From contig OY997594.1 of the NCBI GenBank assembly GCA_963921825.1, positions 56,033,675 to 56,097,674 on the forward strand: a stretch of DNA of 64,000 nt, written 5' to 3'. A program made the translations under genes and the position numbers. Shown one piece after another: positions 52,922-64,000 of this stretch; positions within the stretch are counted from its first letter, which is position 1; each line of letters begins with the position of its first letter. The notes under the pieces were generated by a model, which was not told where the DNA came from, did not search any database, and worked only from the letters and a program-made list of their open reading frames with translations. The DNA is from Erodium maritimum. Lineage: Eukaryota; Streptophyta; Magnoliopsida; Geraniales; Geraniaceae.

Positions 52922-54975
52922 TGTAAAACCCCACTCCTTTACGAAGGGGTATTTTTGTGAAATCAGAAACGTGGGGGTGGAAATTTGCAACAAGTTTTAT
53001 TTGAAAAGAAAAAAGAGAAAAAAAAGGAGCTTGGAAACAGACTGGGCCAGATTCAGTTTTGGGCCCAAGCCACGCGCGCACCTTCTTCGGCCCAAGCCCA
53101 CGTCCTGAAACCCTAAGACCTTTCACTGATGGGTCTTCTTCTTCACGTGTTCGACACGCGAACCGAGGACGACCGCTTCTCTCACTTCTCTCCTCTCGAT
53201 CTCCTTCGATCTCTCCCTCCCCTCTCTCGCTTCCATCGTCCTCACGTTCACGCCACCGCCAACCATCTCCACACTCACCTCCAACTTCGAACAGGACCGT
53301 CGCGCTCGAGAACGAGACAACTCGCCGGAGATCTGCTCTGGTTCGAGTTCCTGATCTCGATTCTCGTCGGCGATGGAGAACCTGCACAGTTCGTGCTTCT
53401 CTCGCCGACCCCCTTCTTGTCCGGCCTCGTATCGCCGGGATTCATCACTTCCCGAGCACGATTCAAGCGCTACCTGACAGAACCGCCGCCGGCAAGCCCT
53501 AGTTTCGTCAGATCTGTGACGGAAACGAGTTCGGGCTCTCACTGGAGCCCCGCCGCCACGGCCACGAACTTGCCGTGATGCTTGCCGCCTTCACCGCCCC
53601 CTTCTTCCTCCCTCACGAGCGTGCCTTGACGCCGTAGATGACGGACGGAAATCGTGTCTCGCCGGAGCTGCCGTCGGTTCAGGCACGAGACGGGACAGAA
53701 CCGTTTGGACCAGGTCCGGTGTTGGGCCTTGGTCCAGACAACAACAAAAGACGGGCTAGGGCCCAGCACACCTCACGGGCCAGGCCAGGTTCAGCAGTGG
53801 GTCTGGATCCGGACCGGGTCGGGCCAGGCCAGGCCAGGTTCAGCAGTGGTGTTATGGTCGTTGGTGGTTGGCAGATTCTGCGGGATATTGGTTGATTATT
53901 GGAGACTACGGAGATTGATTATTGGCGCCTGAGGGCATCGGTTATTGGATACTACGGGGATTGATTATTGGAGCCTAAGGGCATTGGTTATTGGACCCTA
54001 CGGGCAGTTGGATGGGTTACTCTGTGAGAAATGGTTACTGTGGTTTCACCCAAGTGTATGCGTCCTACGGGAGCACTACCTTGGTTCCCTATGACTTATG
54101 GTCCTTTTGGGGGCATTTCCGAGAATCCCAACGATGAGCGTCCCGTGGGGATGGTTTCCGGTGCCCCGATGTATGTGCCTCCTCTGGACCGAGGGAAAAT
54201 CTGACATGATATGGGTACTCTGGTGGATCGGAATATGGGAACCGATGTGACATCAGAATCTAGCTGTGGATTGGAGGCTTGAGAAAGCAAGTGGTTGGTG
54301 TGACATTATTTACTCCCATTTTAGTAGTTACGATTCGTTTATAGTATTTTCATGGAATCTTTTAAGTTACTGTTATCTTTGAAAAAGTGATATTATTTTA
54401 TTCACACTGATTCCATAGCATTTCATTGATTAATAGTATTTACTCGTTCCCAGTTGTGATGGTATTCTATCTTTTATTATAATGTTCCCTATTTATTCTC
54501 TAGGAAGTTATCGTTATCCTTGGGAACACGCTATTGTTCTCGTTGCTTTTTATTTGTTCATTATATCTTTTGGTCTAAGGGTTTTAAGCACTTTTGTGAC
54601 ATCGAACTAAAGCAGTTTTATTATTAAACTTGGAGTGTAAAGTTGTTTACGATTTTTCCTACTGAGCGTAAGCTCACCCCTATTTGTTTATCTATTGTGT
54701 GTACAGGTATGCTTGAGATCTGGGGAATTCGAGGCTCGGGAGCTTCCGGATGTCTAGAGGGTTGTATTAGAGATGTGTTGGTCCACATTGTTGAACGTTA
54801 TTTATCTTATGTTGTCAAGTTTTGACACTATATTTGAAATTTTGGATTGAATTATTGAGAAATATTTTGGATTCGCTTTCAGCTTTAAAAGAGTTTATTA
54901 CTGTTTTACTACTTTTATCTCGGTTGGTTCAGGTCACGTCTCGAGTCCGGCCAAAACCGGATTTGGGGCGTGACA
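52922..54975 (+). repeat. Solo LTR 5, 2054 bp, TSD ACCTC
   Basis: Opposite orientation to the other four: it begins TGTAAAACCCC and ends CGGATTTGGGGCGTGACA, flanked by a perfect ACCTC duplication (52917-52921 and 54976-54980). The last 300 bases correspond to the first 300 of solo LTRs 1-4, including the hairpin TGAGC-GTAA-GCTCA at 54663-54676. The GC-rich middle (about 53690-53840) resembles that of solo LTR 4. A tandem block (GATTATTGG..CTACGGG units) lies at about 53885-54005. Overlapping open frames of 139-170 codons at 52875-53578 lie on both strands and are not supported as genes. Confidence 0.85.
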
Positions 54976-55380
54976 ACCTCGGCTACACTAGTCCCACCAT
55001 AAGGGTCTTTCTATCTCCTTCCCACGGAGCCATGCGAAAGAGAACTAGGGTGCTACTTGGGACTTAGCTACTTCTCCTCTCTCGATGGACCAGAAATTCC
55101 TTGCAAGACATATCCAGGATTTGGAATCGTAAGGCTCTACATGCTCCGAAGGGGTGTACCGAACAACAGTAGGGTAAGTAAGCACCCCCACCTTCATCAA
55201 TTATAAGTTCGTGGTCTAGTGGGTGTTCGGCCAGAAACACCGCCCTACTGGACGTATGGTGGCAGTATTCTCACCAAGTTCTAACACGATACTCTTCTAC
55301 CACCTCGGGAGCCATGATTCTCGTGTTCTTAAAGCCCTGTGTTGCTACATCAGTATTGGTCATTTGTGTGTCAAGCCGGA
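54976..55380. other. Unclassified flank of solo LTR 5
   Basis: Probably the continuation of the older element into which the LTR inserted; no domain seen. Confidence 0.3.
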
Positions 55381-56070
55381 TGTTGTAAAGGATGTCAGTT
55401 GACGTCAGTTATGTGTAACTGGTGTGAAGCTGATTAAAGATGTCAGCACCGAATGTCAATGACATGGCAGAGAACGACAACACACACACACACGTGGAAT
55501 TTATTGAGTGTATCTAGAATCGTATGCATGTCTATCCGGTTGAAAGATTTGTTTCCTAGTATGAAGATATTTCCTTAATGGATATCTCCTCTATTATAGA
55601 AACTCTACAAGGTAAGGCAACTAAAAGATTTACCCTGATCGTGACTCTAGAGGTGGAGAAACCCTAGGAGCCACGATACAAGGGTAATGAGAGCTATAAA
55701 TACAAGTGTATTTATTCTAGCTTGGTTCGAATCTTTTTCAGAACTCAACGCCTACATCGTGAGGAAGATTCGTAAGTACAAGTTCGTGGAGTCCGCCTGC
55801 TCAGCGAAGGCTTTCGACTATCCAAACTTTACTTCGGAAAGTAAAGAGTAGGTCACTGATGAACGTTGATTTCGTTTTGTTAATAATCGTTTGTTTTGGA
55901 CTTGCAATGCTCTTTTGTTTTCGGGCTTTGACGTGTTACTTCTATAGAGAGTTTCTTTATAATCGTTGTTTTGGTCATGGACCTTTTTAGACTTGCGACT
56001 CATACATTCTTTTTGTAGAATGTGTTTTTAATAAATAAAAAATCGAGCTTATGAATTTTTTTTTCAAGTT
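55381..56070 (+). repeat. LTR-like segment with TATA box and polyadenylation signal
   Basis: A TGACGTCA palindrome occurs near 55402. GCTATAAATACAAG follows at about 55695-55708 and AATAAATAAAAAATCG at about 56030. Promoter and polyadenylation signals in one ~650-bp non-coding stretch are what an LTR looks like, but I could not define TG..CA ends or a target duplication. Confidence 0.3.
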
Positions 56071-56529
56071 AAATATTTTTTTTCATCTTCCAAGTACAAG
56101 TAAAAGAGTATCCAAAAGGTATCATGTTTTATTCGTAAGGAGATCTAAAAGGTACTTGAGCCTTTTACGGGTATCTGGGCTTGAATTAGGCCCATTTCTT
56201 TAGAGCTTTGGCTGCTTTCTAGAATCCGAATCTACTCCTTCATTTGTCTTTTTCACTCCACGCGGTAAAATATAAGAGTGCTATTCCTGAAAACGTCCTC
56301 AAGTTACTCCGTGTTCATTGAGATGCAAACCTGTACCCTCTACCAACCTTTAGAGATTGAAAATTCAAATCCTACACATAAACTTGGTTTTAAATTTTAG
56401 ACCAATAATCTGATGAAGTCAAACTCCTAATCCATCATGCGAGTAAGATTGTAAATTAGGTCCAAATTGCTTTCTCCATCTGGGAGTTGTTATCACAATT
56501 GAATTATGTAACTAGTAGTTAGAAAGGAA
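56071..56529. other. Intergenic, nothing recognised
   Basis: AT-rich with no open frame or repeat of note. Confidence 0.4.
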
Positions 56530-57064
56530 TATTAGGTTAAGAAAGCGGTGACGATTCCAGCGACGATACGGTAGGGCAGTCCGTGCGTGGCGGTCGTGAG
56601 CGGCCGGGAGGGGGCCTCGACGGCATCATACGGTGTGATGGTGTGGAGGTAAGTCTCGTTGTACCAGTTTTGTTGTTGATTGACTGAGTCTCTATGGGGT
56701 TTGGGGTTTCAATCGACGGATCCAGGGTCAATTTTTGGTGGGAAATTGAGTCTTGTCGCCCCACTTCCGACAACGGTGCTGCAGGGTGGTTGGTGGGTCG
56801 CCGACAGTGGTGTTCGACGCGGTATTACCTATCGAATTGTTTGTTCGGGAAATTTGGGCAACGCTAACACGGGTGGCCATCTGAGGTCTTGGGATTTGGT
56901 GGTATAACAGCGGGAGTTGGGTCAGTGGAAGGCGGTGGTGCAGGGTAGGGGGAGAAACACACTGTTAACTGGTGACCGAAGGTACTAACTCAGTGAGGGG
57001 TTCCATCTTGGCCAGGGGTGTGCTCATGGCGAATAGGTCTGCATCTCGGAAGATATTATTTTCT

Positions 57065-57846
57065 ATGAGGTTCATAACCTGGAATGTAGGGGTCTATGGA
57101 AACTTGCGTCAGTGGAATAACTGAAAGGGTTGATGCGACGCAGGAAACCGCATGTCATCTTTCTCTACGAAATTCTGGCAAAGAAGGGGGAAGTGGAGAT
57201 ACTGAAGCTCAAAACAAGGCTCTCGGGCGGCTGTGAAATACCAGCAGAGGGCCATAAGGGAGGGATGATCTTGTTGTGGACATCGGAGATAACTGTAACG
57301 CCACATCCGGGAGGGGATAGGTATATCGACGTCGATATCAAAGGACCAGTAGAAGACGGTATCCGTTTCACCAGAATTTATGGGGAGGCAAAGCGAGAAC
57401 TCTGGTGGAAAACGTGGGATCTACTCCGTTCTCTGGGTACGCTTCCTTCGGCATCGCCTAGGTGGTTACTGATGGGAGACTTTAATAGTATCCTACAACA
57501 TAAGGAAAAGGGGGCGATACCCGAACAGTTTGATTGACGGCTTTCAAGGCGCGATGCAAGACATGGATGTGCAGGATGTACCCCTTAAAGGGTATGGCTT
57601 TACCTGGCACAGTGGGAGTGAGCCAGAGACGAGGATGGCGGTGCAACTGGATAGAGCTCTTATGTCCCCGGCCCTTCAACATATGTGTTCGGAGGCACAT
57701 TTGGCCAATCTAGGCATATCAACGTCCGATCATCTACCAATTCTGCTGGACTCGGAACGCTGGGTGGACCCGGTTGGCTCTCGCCAATTGCGTTTCGAAA
57801 CCATATGGGTGGAAGAACCTGAATGTGGACATGTAATCCAATCGTG
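57065..57846 (+). pseudogene. LINE ORF2 endonuclease remnant
   Basis: Starts MRFITWNVGVYGNLRQWN (57065) and then a stop. After a frame change it continues KPHVIFLYEILAKKGEVE, GGMILLWTSEITV, RFTRIYGEAKRELWWKTWDL and RWLLMGDFNSIL. A further change leads to KGYGFTWHSGSEPETRMAVQ, LDRALMSPALQ and STSDHLPILLD. N, E, GDFN and SDH are the AP-endonuclease signature positions used to nick target DNA; here E of the FLxET motif is kept but the frame is broken at least twice. Confidence 0.8.
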
Positions 57847-58329
57847 ATGGGGTGTCCCCGAGGATCTGGATATTTCCACAAAGACGAGGGAAACTGGGGA
57901 AGCACTGGAGGTGTGGGGTAAGGAGGTGTACAACGCGCTGTCCAGTAAAATAGTCAGATATGAGCGAGAAATCATGTGGTTGAATGGAAGATTGGACCGC
58001 ACGAGTATCCGTAGACGTAGAGCACTGCAAAAACTCTACGAGGCGGCGCTAGACAAGAAATGGGAGTTATGGAGACAGAGGGCAAAACATCACTAGCTTA
58101 CTGAGAGCGACCAGAACACAAAAAAATTTCAAGCATCAGCATCTCAAAGGAAGAATATTAATAAAGTCCCAGAACTTCAGGATGAGTCTGGGACTGACCT
58201 GACCTGGGACACGGGACTGGGGGTCAAGGAGAGATGGACAAGGCTTTCCAAGATTTCAACAACAGATCTCAGCGTCTCAGAACAGGTCACTGATAGGAGA
58301 TATAACATCGGAGGAGGTGCGAGATGCTA

Positions 58330-59262
58330 AATTCTCGATGGGGCCTAACAAGTCGTCAGGACCGAACGAGCTCAAACCGTTTTTCTATCAGAAATATTGG
58401 AGTACAGTGGGGGCGGATGTCACCAATTGGGTAAGACGTATATTTGCGGGTGAGTAGATTCCATAGGAAATGAACAAGACAACCCTGGTCCTAATCCCGA
58501 AGGTGGAGTGCCCGAAGTCCTTGAAAGACCTTCGGCCTATTGCGCTTTGCAATGTGGTGTTCAAATTAGTGTCAAAGGTGGCAGCAAATCGTATTAAGGG
58601 CATGCTGGATGGGATAATTTTGTCCACTCAGGGGGCGTTTGTGCTTGGGCGGTCGATTCTGGGCAATATTATTTTGTCATACGAAACCCTATACTTCCAG
58701 AAAAACAAGAGACAAGGTTGAGAGGGGTGGATGGCCTTGAAGCTAGACAAAAGGCCTACGATAAAGTGGAATTGGGATTCCTATGGGATATTATGCGAGG
58801 ATTCGGCTTTGGGGAAGAATGGATATCTCTGGTCAGAAGATGCACATACTCTGTCACATACAATATTGTGGCAGGAGCTCGACAAGCAGGTTTTGTTCAA
58901 CCGGAGAGGGGAATAAGACAAGGTGACCCGTTATCACCATATCTATTCCTCTTCTACATAGAAGGCTTTTCCCACCTTCTACAAGAAGCAGAAAGCGGAG
59001 GAGACATACATGGGGTGAAGGTGGCTCCACGAGCTCCCTCGCTTACCCACATGTTCTTTGCACACGACTGTTATGTCTACTACAAGGCGAATCTCATGGA
59101 AATGGAGCGAATTCGAGATCTACTTCAGGTGTTTGAGGAAGCGTCGGGAAAAGTAGTGAATCAACAAAAGTCATCTCTATTCTTCAGTACCAATACACCT
59201 GCAGACTTGCGGGTAGAGGGGGTTCAGATACTAGGGATTCCGGAGCTTCAACAGCCATCCCC
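58330..59262 (+). pseudogene. LINE ORF2 reverse transcriptase remnant
   Basis: Sequence blocks: SMGPNKSSGPNELKPFFYQK, TTLVLIPKVECPKSLKDLRP, IALCNVVFKLVSKVAANRIK, STQGAFVLGRSI, then a frame change. Then YDKVELGFLWDIMRGFGFGE, GIRQGDPLSPYLFLF and the catalytic segment FAHDCYVY. The usual FADD motif is changed to FAHD, which removes one of the two metal-binding aspartates, so RT activity is lost independently of the frameshifts. Confidence 0.85.
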
Positions 59263-59281
59263 ATAACTGGGAATCCCGAAT

Positions 59282-60570
59282 ATGATGGGTCGTAGTAGGA
59301 AACAGGGGCTGCAGTTTATTTTGAATGAAGTACTACGCATGATTCAGAAATGGGACGAAAAACTTCTAAATAGGGCAGGTAAGGAAGTGTTGGTTAAATT
59401 TGTCCTGCAAGCTATCCCGACATATACTATGAGTGTGATGAGGCTCCCGCAAGGGACTCTGGAGAAGATGAATGTAGCCCTAGCTCGTTTCTGGTGGAAA
59501 TCATCTGGTCCCAACGGTAAGGGCATTATATAGCAATCCTGGTCGGTAATGTCCCGCCCGAAAGAGGAAGGGGGACTGGGATTAAAAAATCTGCATGACT
59601 TCAATACGGCTCTGTCGGGAAAACAATTGTGGAAACTTGTGATGAATGAATCTAGCTTGGTGGCAAGAGTGTTGAAAGCTCGTTACTATCTGGAGTCCTC
59701 GGCATTGGAGGCGGTAAGGAAACCAAATCAGAGCTACGTCTGGCAAAGTATACTCTCCGCTCAGGACTTGGTTAAAAGAGGTGCACGGCGGTCGATTGGT
59801 CCAGGGACAACAACGTCTGTTCTTCGACACCCGTGGCTGATAGGGGTAGACCCAAGGGTGCAGACGGTGGGCCCGGGGCTCGATCAACTAACTGTTTCGG
59901 GACTTATGAGGCCTAATACGAGATAATGGAACACAGACGTGATCCGTGATCTTTTCAATGAGGAAGACTACTGGGCGGTACCTACGAGTAGGACAGCCAC
60001 CATGGACTCGTGGTACTGGGCGGGGGAACATCTGGGGCATTATTCCGTCAAGTCCTCATATGTTCTGAGCCAACAGGAACAAGCAACATTTCACACTCAG
60101 ACGGATATCTGGACATCTATTTGGGCGTTGGAAGTGATGCCAAAGGTGTGCTCTTTTATGTGGAGAACATGTTCGGGATGTCTACAGGTAGCGACAAATC
60201 TTCGGCGGCGACATGTGGCAGTGGAGGCGTGTTGCCCTATCTACAAAAGGGAAGACGAATCTGAGTTGCACCTACTCGTCCAGTGTCCCGTAGCAGCTGA
60301 ATGTTGGGAAAAATCTGGCTTGAAGTTTCCTCTAGAAGCTATGGACATCAAATGATGGTTGAAAGACACTCTATAGCTCAACCCCCCAACAAGTGGAGGA
60401 ATGGTGGGATGTATCTTGTGGGAAATCTGGAAAGGTAGAAAGAAATTAGTGTGGGAGAATACCCCACAGACGGCCGCCAACATCTATCAAACGACATTCT
60501 TCCTCCAAACAGAATGGCTGGAAACCAAGAATAGGAAAACACAAGCAAGGTCAACCCCTCGTCAAACACG
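59282..60570 (+). pseudogene. LINE ORF2 C-terminal region with zf-RVT
   Basis: The plus frames contain LRMIQKWDEKLLNRAGKEVL, KFVLQAIPTYTMSVMRLP, KEEGGLGLKNLHDFNTALSG and KQLWKLVMNESSLVARVLKA. Then MPKVCSFMWRTCSGCLQVAT and YKREDESELHLLVQCPVAAE, the zinc-finger domain that follows plant LINE RT. No RNase H domain follows, unlike the minus-strand LINE at 12466. Confidence 0.8.
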
Positions 60571-60622
60571 CACATAACCAGCCGTGACATGGGAGTACCC
60601 AGCCTAAGGGGCATGGGCCATA

Positions 60623-62308
60623 TGTTGGGTCTCGAGGTAGGGTTGGAGATGAACCAACTCGCAGCGGAGAATCAATGAAAACCAAGAGACAATTAGAACC
60701 ATGAAACAACTAACAAAGAATGGATTAACAAGAGAAAAATTCAGCACTAGTTCTTACCAAAACAAGAACATCGGTTAACGAATGATTGGCTTGAGTCTCC
60801 AAGACGCCTACGTATCCACATGGGAATCAAAGCCACGTAGTTCTTCTCTTTGAGGACTCAAGAACACAAAATGGAGGAGGAAACTAGCCAAACCCGAAAT
60901 GGCCATGGAAGAGGGAGAGAAAATGGGTTTCCTATTCTTGTCTTGTGTTTGTTATGTTGAAAAAAGATGACTTAAACATAACAAAACCCATACTTGTCCA
61001 ACTAAAGGCATGAGACAAGTATGGTGTCAAGTAAGGTGTAAATAGGACAAAGTATGGCAAGACAAGATTGGGTTAGGTGGTGAATCACCAACACCTTAAT
61101 CCTTGTCTTGCTTACTTAGTACTAATTAATCAAGACTTGATTAATTAGTTCCATGGGCCTTGGTTGCATGGGCCTTTCATGGGCCTCTTGGAACATGGCC
61201 CGTGGCCATTTCCAACGAGGTCCCGTGATTCGCTCATCGCCTCCATGCCTTCCATACCGGAAATGTCCAACATTATCCGACGCGATCAATCCCAAGACTC
61301 CAAGCCTTGTCTCGATCCGTAAAGTCCTATTCACTTACGGGCACATGACCCAAAACCCAGTTTTGGTCATGTCCCGAGACAACTCCCTTTTGGCCATTCT
61401 CCATGAATGTGTCAATGAGTTTCATCCTCCGGTGTGACCCTTAGGTTTATGCATGTCAATAGATCAACGTAAAATCCCATTTTACTTGATCCTATTTAAG
61501 TGGCAACTAACGAGACTTTAGTATTGCCTGACACTACATAACGAATCGACCCTGTCGATTCTAACCTTTCCGTCGTCCCTGTCATTATCCTTTTATCTCC
61601 GATATCCTGATTGAGATAAGGCATAGAGCCGTCATCCTTATTATTCTCAATCATCGTTCCTTGATATGTGAGATGACTGAAGATATGATACCCAGTATCA
61701 TGTGCATGGCCATGCTATTATTTCAGTCACTCTCCTCAAGCGGCCGAGAACCGATATCTTTCCCATACCTCAGTATGAGGGATAAATCCCTTAGCCGTCT
61801 TTCGTGTCACTCATGTAGCCCGTCCCCAAGCCAATCCTGGCCGTTATGGAAGCCCTGTTACGGACAACGTTAGGCTCAGGTCAAACTCAGTTGTTGCCTA
61901 CATAGCGATCACAAAGACTCCTTGGTCTAAGGATACATGACAAGCTACGACAATGAATATGTTCATGACCTGATCTATGGCACATATTCATGTCGGGTCG
62001 TCCAATATCATGTCCCACATGATATCTATGATCAGACTCCGGAATCCCATTCCAATGACTAACAGAACGTAAGCCATAAAGAGCCATCTTTCATACTAGT
62101 CGCTTCTAGTGAAGCTTTGTTAACTAGGGACCCATCGAGTGTGATCTATCTCGATCTATGGTTCTATTCGCATGGTGGGCATAGATCAGAGCACACATCG
62201 ATATATTACTCCAACACATAAGTAATATAAAGCCGCTTTAATTTTATTGCTAACGATGATATATACATTTGGACATTTAGGATTGAACTACGGGCACTAA
62301 GACTAACA
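60623..62308 (-). repeat. Copia 3' LTR, 1686 bp
   Basis: On the minus strand it begins TGTTAGTCTTAGTGCCCG right after the polypurine tract and ends CTCGAGACCCAACA, giving TG..CA ends. The left boundary abuts LINE sequence. The AT-rich interior has no genes. Confidence 0.7.
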
Positions 62309-62456
62309 ATCTCCCACTTGCCCTAGTTCCAATCTAAACTCCAATATGTCCCCATCGACTTTACATGTCTAACATGTTCAGGCAGTGACACTGCCTTAGT
62401 CAAAGGGTTGGCTATGTTATCATCTATTGGAATATCGGTTATCTTCACTTCACCTC

Positions 62457-63883
62457 AGTTCAGTATTTATCTGATGAGGTGGATACGCCGCAGTACATGT
62501 TTGGATTTGTTATGCGATCTAGGCTTTTAGCTTGCGCAATGGCCCTTGTGTTGTCGCAAAATGGATTCACCGGACTGGATGGGTTTTTAATTACACCCAG
62601 CCCTGCCATGAATTTCCAAATCCACATAGCCTCCTTAGCTGCCTCTGCAGCATCCATGTACTTGGCCTCTGTCGTAGATTCGGCAGTGGTATCTTGCTAT
62701 ACGCTTTCCCAGCTAAAGCTCTGCCATTCAGCGTAAACACATATCCTGATTGACTTCTAAAGTCATCTGGATTTGTCTTGGAAAACTAGCGTCTACTCAT
62801 CCTTCGACGACTAGTTCAGCATCATCTTTCCCCCGGGTTAGAATGATGTCTACTGGTACAACATAAGGCTTACGAGACGTCTGGTCTCATACATGTCATG
62901 GCATATATGATCGATCCTGCCCCCAGGCGCATAGGATTCTCATCATCCTTTTCAGCTCATCAGGTGTCTTAGGACACTGAGTCTTGCTGAGATGAATGCC
63001 ATGACTAGTGGGTAAGAGTCCTTTCTTTGAATCGAGCATTAAGAACCTACTCAATGCCTTGTTCACATAGGTTCCCTGACTTAAATCCAAGACCCTCTTG
63101 GTGCGATCTCTACATATCTTAATCCTTAAGATATGAGAAGCATCGCCTAAGTCCTTTATTGAAAAACACTTCCTCAACCAAGCTTTAGTCTCGTGCAAGG
63201 TTGGGATGTCGTTTTCAATGAGAACCAGAAAGGTAATATTGCTCCCACTAGCCTTCTTATAAACGCAAGATTCATCCTCGTTCTTGATTAAGCCAAATCC
63301 AATTACAGCTTCATCAAAACGAAGGATCCAACTCCGAGAAGTTCGTTTCAATCCATAAATGGATTTCAACAACTTATAAATCTTTCCTTTATTCTTCGGA
63401 TCGTCAAAACCTTTGGGCCGAGACATATAAACGTACTCAGTCAAATTTCCATTTAGGAAAGCGGTTTTGACATCCACTTGCCATATCTCGTAATTATGAT
63501 ACGCAGTTATGTCAAGAAGAATTTGGATCGATTTTGACCATAGCCACTAAGGAGAAGGTTTTCTCATAGTCAATCCATTGGATCTGCCTATAACCTTTCG
63601 CCACCAGTTGAGCTTTGTAGGTCAGAGGGTTGCCGTCCATGTCCATCTTCACCTTGAAGATCCATTTGCATCCTATGGTCCTCACACCATTGATGGGATC
63701 AACCGGTTCCCAGACTCGGTTGTCCGACATGGATTGCATTTCCTCCCTCATGGCTCCCAGCCATAACTCGGAGTTGGGCCCATCCACGACTTCCTGAAAG
63801 GTGGCTGGATCATCGTGATCCACCATGACTTCATTGTCACCTCCGGATACCATATCTTGGAGGTGGAAGATTGATCCTTTCAA
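62457..63883 (-). pseudogene. Copia RT and RNase H remnant lacking the YVDD motif
   Basis: Minus frame 63883-63512: ELWLGAMREEMQSMSDNRVW, CKWIFKVKMDMDGN and AKGYRQIQWIDYEKTFSLVA. After a frameshift, 63477-62896 has MDVKTAFLNGNLTEYVYM and KSIYGLKRTSRSW, then FLVLIENDIPTLHETKAW. The expected catalytic YVDD between FLVL and NDIP has been deleted. RNase H pieces at 62657-62460 include AAEAAKEAMWIWKFMAGLGV and CDNTRAIAQAKSLD. Inactive; the 5' part is outside the window. Confidence 0.85.
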
Positions 63884-64000
63884 ATCGCCTTGGACCTTCC
63901 GAAATTGTAACAGGAATTGGTTCTTACTCTACGACAATCTCTGGCTCCTTTCTACTGGGTTGCCAATTGGTTTAGACAGATCCGTACCATCCTGAATTTC

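Larger units (their letters stand above)
56530..60622 (+). mobile_element. Plus-strand LINE, truncated at 3' side by a copia LTR
   Basis: ORF2 domains run in order on the plus strand: endonuclease from 57065, reverse transcriptase about 58330-59260, post-RT region 59282-59926, zinc finger near 60130-60330 and a short tail. GC-rich leader-like sequence at 56530-57060 precedes it with no ORF1 domain. The poly(A) tail is not reached because a copia LTR starts at 60623. Confidence 0.8.
60623..64000 (-). mobile_element. Angela/Tork-like Ty1/copia element (3' half)
   Basis: Contains a complete 3' LTR (60623-62308), a polypurine tract (complement of 62309-62323, GGGCAAGTGGGAGAT) and degenerate RNase H and RT on the minus strand. 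The rest lies beyond the right edge. The words NDIPTLHETKAWLRKCFSIK and SHGIHLSKTQCPKTPDELKR and the long LTR fit the Angela/Tork branch of copia. Confidence 0.8.

Noticed and set aside
52875-53578. Overlapping frames of 139-170 codons on both strands
   Set aside because: They start at or lie inside solo LTR 5, overlap each other in several frames and show only low-complexity Arg/Ser/Pro composition.
55381-56070. Viral-type promoter or pararetrovirus fragment
   Set aside because: TATA box and poly(A) signal alone do not distinguish it from an ordinary LTR, and no viral coding sequence is next to it.

Overview
The window is nuclear DNA from a flowering plant, most likely a eudicot. It carries spliced genes with GT-AG introns, plant-specific families (a TOM1/TOM3-family membrane protein, a PBS1-like cytoplasmic kinase, a CYP77B cytochrome P450) and a dense layer of plant retrotransposons nested in one another. 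There are no operons, rRNA, tRNA or CRISPR arrays. The species cannot be named from the sequence.

Only four host genes are supported. Reading left to right: the first three coding exons of a TOM1/TOM3-like gene (minus strand, 539-1402, running off the left edge); a five-exon PBS1-like receptor-like cytoplasmic kinase (plus, to 37113); a two-exon gene for a protein of divergent ubiquitin-like repeats (plus, 38420-39239); and a single-exon CYP77B-type P450 (minus, 48592-50130).

The rest is mobile DNA. From 1841 to 12097 there is a hAT-type MITE followed by a cluster of six minus-strand LINE derivatives. Several keep both element ends, perfect 13-17 bp target-site duplications and ORF1 remains, but lack ORF2. 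From 12466 to 19528 lies a 5'-truncated LINE split by a solo LTR and by a foldback Mutator-like MITE. Then come a TRIM-like element split by a second solo LTR (20065-23016), a LINE derivative with an RRM-type ORF1 (23354-25417), and a decayed Ty1/copia element (25547-32755) split by a third solo LTR. A LINE-like unit carrying a 19-copy minisatellite follows (32756-about 34770). To the right of the kinase and ubiquitin-like genes are a unit with a near-identical 767 bp tandem duplication (40132-41674), a pair of related short elements (one split by a fourth solo LTR) and, beyond the P450, more LINE debris with a fifth solo LTR. A plus-strand LINE with EN, RT and zinc-finger remains (about 56530-60622) is cut off by an Angela/Tork-like copia element that runs off the right edge.

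The most notable non-genic structures are two. First, five large solo LTRs (2.05-2.72 kb) of one extended family share a hairpin whose stem is invariant while its loop varies, and three of them carry a dense array of GTCACGG/CCGTGAC palindromes. Second, there is a family of short LINE copies that have lost ORF2 yet look properly retrotransposed. No coding system of clearly unknown type was found. The ubiquitin-like repeat gene is the host gene with the least obvious function.
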